The notes below the pieces were generated by a model. The model had not been told where the DNA came from and ran no database searches. It saw only the letters and a program-made list of their open reading frames with translations. Positions 10,521 to 22,293 of a stretch of DNA of 64,000 bases are shown in pieces. The DNA is from Sepioteuthis lessoniana. Taxonomy: Eukaryota > Mollusca > Cephalopoda > Myopsida > Loliginidae. The translations under genes were made by a program, and so were the position numbers. The stretch spans positions 39,474,681 to 39,538,680 of the forward strand of contig OY757934.1 in NCBI GenBank assembly GCA_963585895.1, given 5' to 3'. Every line of letters starts with the position of its first letter. Position 1 is the stretch's first letter.

Positions 10521-10766
10521 GGTTTGGTTTGGTTTCTTTGTTTAATGGCATATCAACTCTTTATAGGTTATTTAATGCCAAAGCCATTCTCCTAGAAGGA
10601 CAGTAGTAGTACTATTTAACCCATAGCTGGGAGGATAAGGGGGTGCATACCTTTCCCAAGGGTATTTGCCCGAAAGTGAACGTAATAGAACGACTGGAGT
10701 ACGAACTCGCGTACTACAATTCCGCAGTCCATCGCTTTAACCATTACACCACGAGGACACCCCCTC
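10521..10766 (-). repeat. SINE family A, full length, with 11 bp target duplication
   Basis: This tRNA-derived SINE, on the minus strand, begins gggtgtcctcgtggtgtaat (complement at 10766) with box-A and box-B-like segments and ends in the aaccaaacc tail. It is flanked by the duplicated target aaaccagataa at 10510-10520 and 10767-10777. It is inserted at the start of a 176 bp tandem repeat. Confidence 0.85.
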
Positions 10767-11127
10767 AAACCAGATAAATGGGAAAAAAAGAGAAAATTAA
10801 TGTTTAGATGACTGTATATTCAAATACCTATAAAGTGCAAGGTTTCATGATAGCAATATCGGATCAAAAATATTTTTATGGCTGTTCTGAAAGGCCGAGG
10901 GGTGTCTCCTAAACACCCGTTCGGCTATTTAAGATAGAATTAAAACCAGGTAAGTGGGGGAAAAAGAGAAAATTAATGTTTAGATGAGCGTATATTCAAA
11001 TACCTATAAAATGCAAAGTTTCACGATAGCAATATCGGATCAAAAACATTTTTGCTGCCGTTCTGAAAAGCCGAGGAGTGTCTCCTAAACACATGTTCGG
11101 CTATTTATGATAGAACTAAAACCAGGC
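10767..11127. repeat. 176 bp tandem duplication (satellite-like)
   Basis: Units start aaaccag at 10767, 10943 and 11118. The first two are complete (period ~176) and the third is cut after ~20 bp. Each unit has a hairpin: in unit 1 gccgaggggtgt...acacccgttcggc gives about 11 paired bases around ctcctaa. In unit 2 the stem is weakened by substitutions. There is no coding frame. Confidence 0.85.
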
Positions 11128-11408
11128 AAATATAAAGGCAAATATAAAGGAGGAAAAAAAAAGAAGACAATCATGCAAAGTTTTTAAAATTGAGTAAAAA
11201 CTTCTTAAAATTTCCACTTAAATATGTCAAACTAAATAAACTATTCGTATTGGCTTCCTTGGTGCTTAGGGGGATATTTAGTCGCATCTTAACTCACTAA
11301 GGACCGGTATTAACATTAATATATTCAATGATATACCAATACTGGATAAATCGAAGGAAAGACAAGTTTATTTAATACATACATAAATTCTGAAAATAAT
11401 ACACAAAA

Positions 11409-11903
11409 GTGTATATCACGTAACAGAACCAATGGTAGGTACCCGTTGTGATTGGTAGTATCGTTGTAGTTTGTGCGCTGATATATTGTGCATTATTTCA
11501 CTCATGTGTAATTTGAAAGCGGTACAGATGAACGAGCAACGTGATATAATTCGGGAACTTATATTTTATGAGTTCAAACTGGACCATAATGCTGCGTAAG
11601 CAACCAAAAAACATTTTTTGCATGTAAGGGGAAAACGCAGTTGATCACTGTACAATAACCAGATGGTTCTAGAAATTTTGTTCGAGTTACAGGAACCTCT
11701 ATCACGAAAGGTCAAGTAAGCCTAAAACCGTGGATTACGAGGCCGTGCTCCTAGTCATAGAAGCAAATCCAGCGAGTAGCCCTCAATATCAGTCGAGCTC
11801 GACGTCTCACAGTTCAGTCTAGTTCATTATCTTCTCCACCACAGCAAAAGCATGTGGAACTAATGAATTGTGCCCCACATTACTAAAAATATTGCAAAAC
11901 CTT
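11409..11903 (+). mobile_element. Mariner-derived miniature element, 5'-truncated
   Basis: Same interior as 9539-10029 (gtgtaatttgaaagcggtac; gttcaaactggaccataatg; ccagatggttctagaaattt). The right inverted repeat is cut in the middle (attgcaaaacct) by the LTR-like sequence starting at 11904. Confidence 0.7.
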
Positions 11904-11966
11904 TGTAGCAGAAGGAATTTTCGTATTTTTGTTTGGCGCGTAATTTAATTAATTCACCCACATATA
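11904..11966 (+). repeat. 5' end of LTR-like repeat L2 (63 bp)
   Basis: Begins tgtagcagaaggaattttcg and continues tttggcgcgtaatttaatt up to ttcaccc, matching the first ~60 bp of the ~0.8 kb repeats at 22342 and 27790. The remainder is absent. Confidence 0.6.
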
Positions 11967-12003
11967 ATGAAAATATGGAAAATCTTTTGGTTATATAACT
12001 TAC

Positions 12004-12096
12004 CTCATTCACATCTGCAGAATATATATTATCCTTAACCAACCGTGGAGCATTGTCATTAACATCCCGTATCAACAAACTTACATCGTACCAATA
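12004..12096 (-). CDS. Protocadherin-15/Cad99C-like exon 5 (EC1-EC2 linker)
   Basis: Minus-strand exon of 93 bp (31 codons, phase 0-0) between tttgttacag and gtaagtta. It reads YWYDVSLLIRDVNDNAP, then LVKDNIYSADVNE. DVNDNAP is the textbook inter-repeat calcium-binding linker of cadherins, and the DVNE start of EC2 supplies a further calcium ligand. The splice sites are strong and the frame joins exon 4 and exon 6 without change. Confidence 0.93.
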
Positions 12097-12099
12097 CTG

Positions 12100-13054
12100 T
12101 AACAAATAAAGGGAGATCATTAGTTCTAGTTATAAGATGAGTAGCTGAAGTTATGAATAATAAATCATTTCACAGCTTAATGAAACATCAATAAAGGTGA
12201 AGTACATATGTAGGGAACAAATAAATAAATAAATAATTAAATTAAAAAAAAAATAGATAAAAAGAAAACTATTAAATTTGAAGAAACTCCCAGAGGTCTC
12301 TAACGGAAAAGGAGATGACGCATGCGTAAAAAGAAAAAAATGATTTTCCCCTTCAAAAAGGAAACGATATTATCTTTCTCTTTCAGGCAGTGACGCCGAA
12401 CCGACAACACCAATTTTGCTGTCTGGTGTGTTGGGCACCACGCTGCGTCACAAGACGTAGCGTCGGTTAGTCCCTTCACCAAGTAAATAAAGGAAAGTAT
12501 GGAAGAAATGTTTTCGTCTCTTATCTGTTTCTATCTTTTCTTTCTGTACATTTCTTTTGGGACTTTCTTTGGGCAAGGCATTGCGCCGGCCAGTCAACGT
12601 GGGGTGAAACAGTGTAACCAAAATATGGAGTCAGATATCTTACGGCAACACAGCCTTGCCCTTAGCCCCTGACCTTCAAAAAGCCTTCAAACCCCACACA
12701 TATAATCAGAGACAATCCAGGTTCAAACAGAATCAAAGGTAATGGCGTTCATATTCCTGAGAGATTCTTTTCTTGTACAACAGCTTTTTTTTATTGAATG
12801 TGTGTCCATTGTTAAGTTATTTCACAACTAATCAATTTACTATACTGAAGTGCCAAAGTCAATAACTATAATGTGAAGTCCGACTCGTTTAGAAATCCTA
12901 AGTTTGCTCTTTTTTCTCCGCAAAAATCTAATCACATACAATTCAGATAAATGCAATCAAGGAAATGTAAAATTTCGAAATTCCCAGAGGATTAATTTCA
13001 TGAACTTATATAACACATAGGAATTATCTTAAACTAAATCACATGATAAATATA
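12100..13054. other. Intron, nothing recognised
   Basis: Contains a slightly GC-richer stretch around 12390-12480 and 12560-12700 and an (AAAT)n run near 12220. No gene or shared repeat is recognised. Confidence 0.35.
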
Positions 13055-14800
13055 TATCAAAGTTTCTTGACTCTTGCCATCCGTCTCTATCGACTATTGC
13101 TCTAGGCAGGTCCTCTAGACTGCATCCAATGTCTCCACTGAGCTGATGAATGTAAGTCCTTCTTAGTTGGTCAAAACAGGCGTGAAAATATATAGGATTC
13201 TATTGGAGAATGTTGCTTATGAAGTCGCCCTCACTTCTCCAGCAGTTCCTAGAATGTCTTGTTCGTACTACTTGGATGGTTTGTAAGATAGGAGGCAAAA
13301 GGCCTTACAGTTGCTGTTTTGTGGGAAGCTGCGTCCATGAGTTGTTCAAAAAAGCACCTAGCGTTCTTATGTAGCTCTAATTTAGCTTTTTATTCATTCG
13401 TTTCGTCATATTCCAAATGGTGCAGCCATACAATAGTACTGACACAACCAGTTTGAAAGAAATTTCGTTTTATTTTATCAGAGATCTGATTTCCAGATGA
13501 TGGACAACTTATCAATAGCAGTCGTCGCTTTCCCTGTACATATGTTAACATCACTTTCAGTTGATGAGATATTGCTGCCGGGGTATAAGAACTGGTCTAT
13601 TTTCAAAGGCTTGCTACTTAAAGTAGCGATGGTTTCATCTTGTTTTAAAACCACATGAACTGTTTTATCTGTGTTCACGTAGAGGCCAGTGCTACCTGCT
13701 GCTCACTCTAGGCTATGCAAAAGACAATCAGCTTGAGCAGATTTATTTATGAGAAACGCTAGGTCACATGTAGTCTGCAACTATCATTTTCTGCAGGACA
13801 TCGTTTATTTCTTGTTTTTTTTTTTCATGTAAAACCCATTTTCTTTTATATCTATTGACGTTTGTTGTATTATCATTTTCTGCAGGATATCGTTTATTTC
13901 TTGTTTTTTTTTCATGTAAAACCCATTTTCTTTTATATCTATTGACGTTTGTTGTATGTATCATTTTCTGCGGGATATCGTTTATTTCTTGTCTTTTTCA
14001 TGTAAAACCTATTTTCTTTTATATCTATTGACGTTTGTTGAATGTTAATCTAGACAGATTATAGATATGGTGCTAATGTATCTCCTTGCAAGACTCCAAC
14101 AACAAGGTCAAAGTCTGTGTCGCCATCGAGTGAGCGAACCATCGTTTTCGTTTTTTTTGTCCAGCATCATAACGGTAACGGTTTCTTTGGGAAGACCATA
14201 TGCTCATAGTATTTGCTCCATCTTTTATCTGCGTATGGAATCAAATGCCTTGGAGAAATCTACGAATAGTAGTGTTGCCTCGACATTTGTTGTACATAAT
14301 TCCATGATTCTGCTCATCGTCAGAATCTGTGATGGGGATTGATTTTTCTGAAAGCCATTCTGATTTTTCTAAAGAACTATCTTAACTTCATGCGGGATAC
14401 GATTGAGAAGAAGAGTATAATGAACCTTAGCAGTTAAAGTTATGCCTCTGTAGTTCTTAGTGATTCCGAGGACACCTTTCTTGGGAAAATAGTGGATGCA
14501 GCTTTTCGTCCATTTCTCTGTTGTGTCTTGTTTATACACAGCGTTGTAGAATCGAAGTAGTATATCGTCAAATTTTCTGGTCTTCCATATTTCGGGAGAT
14601 ATTTCATCAAGGCCTACAGCTTTTCTGCTTTTAATTTTTTTCAATACAACGTCAAATTCTACCTCCATAAACTGTCCATGTTTGATGTCTAGTTGGTCAT
14701 TCATGATTTCTTTGCAATATTTATCCGTGATTTCAGGTGGGTTTTCAAGCTGATTCTTGAAATGTTCTTTCCACTTCTGAAGTCTTTCTTCTAAGCATAT
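13055..14800 (-). mobile_element. RTE-type LINE, degenerate copy
   Basis: Minus-strand relative of the 4274-7024 LINE covering the RT and C-terminal region. Recognisable blocks are KSRKAVGLDEISPEIWKTRK and KNYRGITLT at 14670-14430, NTDKTVHV and FLYPGSNISSTESDVN near 13680-13550, and the C-terminal region near 13400-13080. It has many stops and frameshifts, the YADD region is unrecognisable, and an internal 88 bp block is triplicated (13782-14043). Confidence 0.8.
13782..14043. repeat. 88 bp tandem triplication inside LINE copy
   Basis: Three units start tatcattttctgc at 13782, 13871 and 13959, differing by a few substitutions and poly-T length. Only one equivalent exists in the intact LINE, so the expansion happened after insertion. 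Confidence 0.85.
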
Positions 14801-14907
14801 ATAAGAAGGCTGGAAAGTGCTACAGTCGAAACGTTGTGACAATAATAACGTCCAAGATAATGACACAAGTCAAAATATATTCGTGAATAAAATTAAAAAT
14901 TACTTAC

Positions 14908-14991
14908 TGTCAGATTTGGATTATTGTTAGGAACACATTTCAGCCGAAAACCATCAATGATTGTGTCATCAGAAACAGAATCAGTGGCGCC
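14908..14991 (-). CDS. Protocadherin-15/Cad99C-like exon 4 (EC1, late strands)
   Basis: Minus-strand exon of 84 bp (28 codons, phase 0-0), acceptor ccgatag, donor gtaagtaa. It reads GATDSVSDDTIIDGFRLKCV and ends NPNLT. It follows the DRD at the end of exon 3 and precedes the YWYDVSLLIRD strand of exon 5. The I-x-x-x-x-L-K-C strand matches the EC1 region where protocadherin-15 has a conserved cysteine. The exon is short and is identified by its position and frame more than by its own motif. Confidence 0.8.
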
Positions 14992-15171
14992 CTATCGGTT
15001 AGAAATAAATAGGTCATTTATGATTATGTATTTTAATGATTAGCAGATAAATTATTGTATCAAAAACATTACCTCAAATGATTTCTTACCTGTGGAAATA
15101 TAAATGCTATAACTTGTCTGCTTTCATCCGAAAACTATTTCTCCGTCGATCACAACCTATTACCTCCACCC

Positions 15172-15550
15172 AACGAGTGTCCTGGAAATTACATTAAATC
15201 ATCTGGTGGCAAGGCTCCAGCCTTAGAGATCTGGGGAATGTGAAGTACCCCTTCATTGCCATTGCTCCTAGGTTCACTCTGACTTGGAGTGGTAGCACCT
15301 GATGGGGTCCTGTCTATGAGTCAAATAGAACAAACTATGTGTGCAAACAAATGACTGATGTTAAATTGTGACTTATATAGCAATACTGGAAACCATTTAA
15401 CTGTGTGCAAAAAAAGAGCTCAGGTTCGTTTATGAATGTTATCTACAAAATATATTTACAAATCATATATATATTTAATATATATGTATACACAAGATTT
15501 GGCATTAGATAACCTACAATTGTTGATATACCATAAAACGAAACCAAAAC
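15172..15550 (+). repeat. Repeat family D, plus orientation
   Basis: Body with ggcaaggctccagccttaga, gactgggtggtag-type segment and gtcaaatagaac, a shortened AT-rich middle, and the 3' tail ttgttgatataccataaaac. It supports the orientation in which the A-type tail is the 3' end. Confidence 0.65.
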
Positions 15551-15785
15551 GGCTTATTAGTGGACATTAGTTCAATTAAAGAAACAGGTGATTTGTTTAT
15601 AGTGATGAAGACTTGTGCAAGACCAGTGAAAGTTTTAGGATGAGCAGATAACAGAAAAATGGTTCGCCACTATGCCTCAAATTCTTCGAACAACACTCAG
15701 CAGATTTTGACTTCAGAGATTTCCCTGATCGACTGGTTTCTGTTGTAAAGTTAGAAGATCCTAGTCTTTCGTACAACTGAGACAA

Positions 15786-16160
15786 GTTAAGTTTTGTAAT
15801 ATTTTGGTAGATGCTAGTTTGTGTCGCGTATGTCACAAGAACTTAAAGCCATTGCAGGTACCTGCTATGGTTGATAGTATCGTGGTAGTTTGTGCGCTGA
15901 CATGTTGTGCATTGCTTCACTCCATGTGTAATTTGAAAGCTGCACAGATGAATACGCAATGTTGTCTTATTCGGAAACTTTGGCTATACGAGTTTGAACT
16001 GGACCCTAACGCTGCGCAAGCAACGAAAAAAAGCCTTTGTTGTGTCAAAGGTGAAAGCGATCACTGTAGAGTAACTAGATGGTTCAAGAAATTTCGCTCG
16101 GATTGTAAAGAATTTGACAATCAGGTCAGGTAGGTCGAAAACTGGATTCCAAAGCCGTGG
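15786..16160 (+). mobile_element. Mariner-derived miniature element, 3'-truncated
   Basis: Left end gttaagttttgtaatatttt. The interior has a readable N-terminal transposase piece (YEFELDPNAAQATKK... TRWFKKFRSD), the helix-turn-helix start of mariner-type transposases. It breaks off near 16160 without the right repeat. Confidence 0.7.
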
Positions 16161-16199
16161 ATTGTGTTTTCTGTTTGTAAAATAGAGCAAAATTTCTGT

Positions 16200-16265
16200 C
16201 TCACCCTTGTATTTACCCATAGCTGGAGGGAGAAGAGATAGATTCATGTTTTTCCTAATGGCTTT
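16200..16265 (-). repeat. SINE family B fragment
   Basis: Short minus-strand match tatttacccatagctggagg to the middle of SINE B, abutting the truncated mariner piece. Confidence 0.5.
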
Positions 16266-16774
16266 AGCATGAAGTGAAGCGGAAACAATCTCATCTATAA
16301 TTTAAGCTCAGATTGTCTTGTCCATTTCCTTTGACAATAGCTACACTGATCTTTGTAAAAGGCAAAGTATTTACTTTGAGTATAGAAATTTATCAAAAAC
16401 AAATTTGTAATTTGAAATATTGTAAAATTCCCGGATTAATTAATAAACTTTGCCCATAACACCAAAAATATTTACAAAGTACCGAAAACGATTCAAGCCA
16501 AGCAGGGAAGTATTAGAGTAAAGTTGGTGGATTCGATAAGAAAAGATTCATACCCTATCCGGATATACTAGGTTCAAATCAAAGTGCTAAAATCAAACGG
16601 GATACGCCCTGTCAGTGGTTAAACTTTTCACTTTGAAAAATTGCTTTCTGATAACAGCGAAAGCTCTGCATTCTATAAGAATGTGTTTAACCGTCTGACT
16701 GGTCAAACACTGTGGTTGTGGTTCCTGTTTCAGTATGAAAGAGTGAGTAAGCCAACAAAAGAAAGAGTGAGTAA
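16266..16774. other. Intron, nothing recognised
   Basis: AT-rich, with no identified repeat or exon. Confidence 0.3.
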
Positions 16775-17235
16775 GTCAACAAAAGAAAAATAATGGAAAA
16801 ATGTGTGTAAATAACTTTATTATTTTTGTTTATTGTCACTCTATTCACTCGTATTGATAAAAAAAATATATGACATAAACAAAACAAAAAATCCAAGGAA
16901 GTGCAAGAGTTAAAAAATAACACTCCTCGGAGAAGGATGGCTATATACAACACTAAAAAATCTTTCATACACTGAAAATTCCTACATTCATAAAAAAAAA
17001 ACCCAAAGAAATGACAGTCAGATATATAACACTCCTCATGAAGGAGAGTTACATACTACTCAAAAATTAAAAGAAAAACCCTTCGTACTCAAAGAATTCC
17101 TGTATCCAACCACTTTGATAAAAAAAGAAAAAGAAAAAGAAAAACAAAGCAAAAACGACATAAAAATTGCCAAGACGATAAATCAGATACATAACCCTCC
17201 TTCAGAAGGATAGTTACATTCAACTCAGTCTTCAT
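16775..17235 (+). repeat. Dispersed repeat R2, copy 1
   Basis: About 460 bp, colinear with 19020-19465 and roughly 85-90% identical by eye. It contains three spaced, partly palindromic blocks (ctcctcggagaagga, ctcctcatgaaggaga, ctccttcagaaggatag) at ~16920, 17030 and 17205. There are A-rich stretches and no coding frame. Confidence 0.75.
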
Positions 17236-17239
17236 ATAA

Positions 17240-18742
17240 AAAAATGGATGCACTGGAAAAACACAAACAAACCGGCTACGTGCTTCTATACAATGTCAAC
17301 TGTTCTAACGCGAAGCGTCACAAACATGATATCACCTGTGACATGCTTCGTTTCATTTCAACGGCCAACCTGAATTTGCTTATACGGTACCTCAGAAAAG
17401 CAGTTCCGATATTCACAGTTACCAACACACCTTCGTTCATCACCAAATCATATAACTGTGAGTTTGTTTTATTTTGCAGCGAACACTAGGTCAAGCAACA
17501 AAAAACATACAAACCTAATAAGAGACCTCTTTGTTTTTCCCATAATGTATCCTTCTTGTAGCACTACTACTCGGAGTGAGAATGTGTGTGGGGATTAGAA
17601 AAAAGAAATAAAAAATAAAATGAATAAATTTAAAAGTAACGTTTTCCCAAAAGTTCTGACAAGGAGCGAAATCCGCGCATAAATGAAAGATAGACTTCCT
17701 CGCACCAAAGAGAAATTCTCTCTCACTTAAGCTGTTACCACAGAGTTTGAAAGGAGTTGTTTCTCTCAGTTGCTAGCAGGGTAACATATGTGCTCGTCAA
17801 GTCCTTGGATTAGCGCAGGTTGTGTACCCTAATAATAGCCGGCTCTGCTAAAAGTACCCAACTGAAAACGCCCACTGGACAATGAGCTTCAAACCTTTGG
17901 TACCAGAAAGGACTCCTAATATATTTCAACACCTTGAGTGGGAAACATTACAACTTCCACTGGTTCGGGAAATATTTCCCTTCGTGATGGTCGTTAGAAC
18001 CCTAAAATGGAGCTTGAATTGAAATGTCTCTTTCGTTCTGTCCTCAATTCTATTACAGCCCTCCACAGACAAAGAAGACAAGTCAATGAGATAAGAGGAG
18101 CGAAAAGGAGTCAGATACGAAACTAATAATAGAATCCAACCGTTCATCGACAACTTCAACCACAAATAACAAACCAAACCTTCTTGAACCCCATAAAAAT
18201 TATCTGCTCAGTTTTCCCATCCCTGTATTATTTAATAAAATAATCCAAACAATTTTTACAACTCCACAAAAACATTGATTTATTCTAGTAATTCGAGAAA
18301 AAAAAAAAAAGAAAAAAGATTTCAAATTAAATATTCGAACTTGCAGTTGTATTAATGATTATTAATAAAGATCAATGTTTCTGATATAATTACCCATAAG
18401 TGTTCCATGTACAATAAAGTTATTCAAATTGATATTTCGTCTCCAAGTTAATTGGACTATTAAATGAAAACATTATGGTTTTATATATGTTTGTGTGTGT
18501 AGTCTTGGTCATCATTATTGGTACTCTTTTCTACTATATCTTCAGCAATAAACGGAAAATAACCAAATTCATATAAACTTGGTGTTCTTTCACTATCAAT
18601 TATGAATTGTCAATAGACCAAAGCTGTTTTACGAGATTCGTTTCCCTCTTCCTCCAGAAGATATTCAATATTATATACTGAAATTTCATGGGTGCCAATA
18701 AGTAGAACTAGAACTATAGATATAAACTTTTTAAAGGATACC
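17240..18742. other. Intron, nothing recognised
   Basis: Several short frames (for example 17244-17489) have no recognisable domain and no splice context. A polyA/GAAAA run is at 18300. I could not assign anything. Confidence 0.3.
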
Positions 18743-18754
18743 TATACGCAAGCG

Positions 18755-19009
18755 GTCCATTGGCCTAGCAGTTAGAGTGTTCGCCAATGGCCCGGGAGAC
18801 CGAGGTTTAATCCCAGGTCGAGTCATACCAAAGACTCAAAAATGGTACTTGATGCCTACTTGCTTAACACACAGCACTATAAGGTATGGATCAAGGGTAA
18901 AGTGGAGCAATCCGGGGAAAGGAGTAGCGCCCTCCCCTACACCTTGGTGTAGTAGCTATTGAAAAGGGAACCTTTGGGTCACCCTCGACTAAGGTTGCCA
19001 ACTTTACAT
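18755..19009 (+). repeat. SINE family C, full length, target duplication
   Basis: The tRNA-like head gtccattggcctagcagtta has a box B (ggtttaatccca), followed by a body with gtggagcaatccggggaaag and an end ggttgccaactttac. It is flanked by tatacgcaagcg (before 18754) and tatatgcaagcg (19012-19023), a 12 bp duplication with one mismatch. Confidence 0.8.
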
Positions 19010-19019
19010 TATATGCAAG

Positions 19020-19465
19020 CGAATCCAACAAAGGAAAAACGTGAGTAAACAACTTTATTATTTTTGTTTGTTGTCGCTTTATTCACTGGTATTGATAAAA
19101 AATATATGACATAAACAAAACAAAAATTCAAGGAAATGCAAGAGTTAAAAGTAACCCTCCTCGGAGAAAGATGGTTATATACAACAGCACTAAAAATCCT
19201 TCATACCCAGAAAATTCCTACATTCAATAAAAAAAAAAACGCCAAAGAAATGTAAGTCAGATATATAACCCTCCTCATGAGGGACAGTTACATACTACTC
19301 TAAAATTAAATGAAAAAAAACCCTTCGTACCCAAAGAATTCCAGCATCCAACCATTTTGATAAAAAAGAAGAAAAACAAAGCAAAAACGACATAAAAATT
19401 GCCGAGACGATAGACCAGATACATAACCCCCCCCCTTCAGAAAGATTGTTGTATTCAACTAAAAT
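19020..19465 (+). repeat. Dispersed repeat R2, copy 2
   Basis: Direct repeat of 16775-17235, 2.25 kb away and in the same orientation. SINE C sits immediately before it. Confidence 0.75.
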
Positions 19466-20471
19466 AAAGTATCTTTTGAAACTACCGAAATGTTGCAATT
19501 TTCAATAGTTTTATTAAAGAATTCATTCATACGTTTATATGACAAAATAAAAATGCATCAATTTTAAAATGTATGGGATACACATTTTTTTCTAGTCTTG
19601 AAATAAGCAATAAAACATACTTAAAAACATTCTAGAAATTTAGGATCAAAACCGCATTAGCATTTAAGTTACATTTTTATATTTTTCAACCAATCAGCTA
19701 AAAACATAGAATAGAACATTCTAGAAAAATCGGATCGGAAGTGAACTAATATAAAATATTTAGGCTCGAAAATAAAATAGTAAAATACAAATCTGATTGG
19801 TCAATAAATGTCTACGCGCAAAAATTTTAGGACGATTCTTTGATCCACCTGTAGGATATGAATAACACAGAGTTAGGGAGCCATGACACAAAACACAAGC
19901 TTACACAGACGAAGACAAGCCACTAAGCCAGTAATGCAGTAGCCGATACTGTGTCCAACAAATTCCTTTCCTTCCTCAACTAAAGTTCATGACCTCTCTT
20001 CAAATGGCCGCGAATTACATTCAAAAGAAAAACCCGACAAACTTTCTTTCATCAACGCGACACGCTGTCACCACAATCATAAAACAAGACACGAACTTAA
20101 TGTAAGAACGACTTATTTACGGACTCATTTAACATGAACATACACACATCTTTAAACAAATTTATTTTCTTCTTGCCAAACTTTATTTTCCAAAAGGCCA
20201 TTTACACATCATGTATTTTGTTTGTTTTCATATTTTGTTATATGCATATTAAATTGTTTGTTGTTTAATGTTCGTTGTGTTCTATTCCATTTCTTTTACG
20301 CGATTGTAAAGTTTTGTGTTGTATTTGTAGTGGGAATAATTCAGAGAGCAATACCCGTAAATTACGGACGCACATCTACTGAAATAACCAAAATAACATA
20401 CAACCCCCACAAATGCATCAAAGAAAAACATTCGAAAAGTTAGCAGTCGTAAGATAGCAATAAATACTCAC
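19466..20471. other. Intron, nothing recognised
   Basis: Holds two copies of an aacattctaga motif (19627, 19716) and CCAAT-like attggtc blocks. No gene or repeat family assigned. Confidence 0.3.
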
Positions 20472-20671
20472 ATCTCTATCAATTGGTTTTATAAGACGAA
20501 TATAATTTCGGAAAGGTGAGCTCTGTTCGAGTTCGAAAACAAAATATTCCTTCGGATTAACCGTCCGGTATGTACTATCGAATGTCAACTGAATTCCGTT
20601 GGGAGTTTTAGCACCGTAGGCCCCATTTAGGCGAATTTCACTGAGGTACTGATCCCCACCATTATTCAATT
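20472..20671 (-). CDS. Protocadherin-15/Cad99C-like exon 3 (core of EC1)
   Basis: Minus-strand exon of 200 bp, acceptor tctcattgcag, donor gtgagtat. With the G left over from exon 2 it reads ELNNGGDQYLSEIRLNG, then GAKTPNGIQLTF, PKEYFVFEL and RNYIRLIKPIDRD. This is the first cadherin repeat. The IRLNG...IQLTF spacing and the xLxRD end correspond to EC1 of protocadherin-15, which lacks a typical early calcium motif. Exon phases (1 in, 0 out) fit both neighbours exactly. It is one of the longest exons in the visible part of this gene. Confidence 0.85.
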
Positions 20672-21602
20672 CTGCAATGAGAACATTTTATTTTTATTGT
20701 ACTGAGCACAATTTTTTTTCTGTGAGATTTTATTTATTTAATACTTATTAAAAAAAAAATTATCAATTTTTCTATCAACAACTCTGTACACCCGAATTTA
20801 AAAAAAAAAACGAAATTTGAATAACATTAGTAAAAAAAAAAAAGGATTCCGAAAACTTTACTATAATTTTTTATTTTGAGAAATAAATTTTCATGATCTT
20901 TTTCTCTAATTATTTCACTCGCAAATATTTTTCGGGTGATATTATAGTATGTAAAATCCGAATATCACCGAATATTTCATTATAACGTATTCGTAATTTT
21001 GAGCATTAACTTGTAAATTCCAACTTCCTAAAACGAGAAAGTTGCTTATAAAGAGTACAGCTTAATTAAAAATATGAGTTTCTTCGGAGCTGATATATCT
21101 TACCGTTTTGTAATTTATGAAAATGATGACGTTTCAAATTGAAGGAATAACTCTTGTATAGCGTAAATGTATTTTAACCTGTTGCTTATATGAAGTGGGT
21201 CTGTCGTGCTCTGTTTACGTTCTTATTGGCCCCATAACTTGGCCTCGGGAATCAAATGGACAAAAGAATTTCGACAAAGAAGAAGTAACAGGAACACAAA
21301 AATACTGGAAGCAAATAATAACAATGGCTTATTTTTAATCGCGTGTATTATGATGGGCAGAGAGAGAGAAACCTTAGTTTTCAATTATTTTGGTGTTAGA
21401 AGCAAACTTCCCGATACGTTTCTTTAAGCGTATAGATGCTGTCAGTTAAAGAAAAGAAAATTAGTCACCCTTGAATTTCTTTTTTTATTGAGCTGATTTT
21501 TTATGCTTCTGAATAACACAGGGTCAATTTGTCGATTGAATTCTTTTTTTACTAATTGTGCTTTCCTGTTCCTCCCCCCTCTCTCTCTCTTAGAGCTATC
21601 GG
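20672..21602. other. Intron, nothing recognised
   Basis: AT-rich with several poly-A runs. A short frame at 21206-21427 has no recognisable domain. Confidence 0.3.

Positions 21603-21603
<1 letters not shown>

Positions 21604-21668
<65 letters not shown>
21604..21668. repeat. (TA)n microsatellite
   Basis: About 32 perfect TA units. Confidence 0.97.
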
Positions 21669-21670
<2 letters not shown>

Positions 21671-22293
21671 CTAGAATTCTAAGATGTTCATGAAGGTAAA
21701 TTTTATTTTCTCTAATTCTATTGGTTAATTCTTATCCATTAGGAGTTAGTGGAGGTGTCTTTTAAATGCAGAATTTTTAAATCTAAATCTGGTATCAATT
21801 CGTCTGACTTGGGTCTATTTCTTAGAATTTATAGGATATATTTTATTTATTTATTTATTTAACTGAATGCACATTTTTAGATTTTAAAAAATCTGTTTTT
21901 GGTTAAGACCATTACTTAAAACCATTACAAACCCTTTCACAAGTAGATGATTTTTTAGTTCTTGTAGATTAGGGGAATTATTTTAAGAGAAATTGCAAAA
22001 TAAAGAGTATGTTCAACCAAGTCAATTAATATAAAAAAAGAGTTAACAAAATATAATTTGATCAGCAACTGCGTGTCATGATACAATTGCATGGAAACAA
22101 TAAAACACTCACTTTTAATTATACTATTTTGTAAAACAAGCTTTAGACAATCTTACACCACAATAGAACCTCCTAAGCAATATTTCTATACATTAACATT
22201 GAATTAGTCAACAAGCAACCAATCGGAAAATGCCTTACATTAAGCTTATGTTAAATGGCAATAATGTCGCTTTGCCTGTGTACCGTTGGCGAT

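Noticed and set aside
10880..11090. GC-rich hairpins as a bacterial-type terminator or CRISPR-like repeat
   Set aside because: Only two units, eukaryotic context, no spacers or upstream transcription unit. Treated as a satellite-like tandem repeat.
13478..13678. Separate small gene
   Set aside because: It is the thumb region of the degenerate LINE at 13055-14800.
18777..18962. 61-codon frame inside SINE C
   Set aside because: Lies wholly within a SINE and recurs in other SINE C copies. It is not a host gene.
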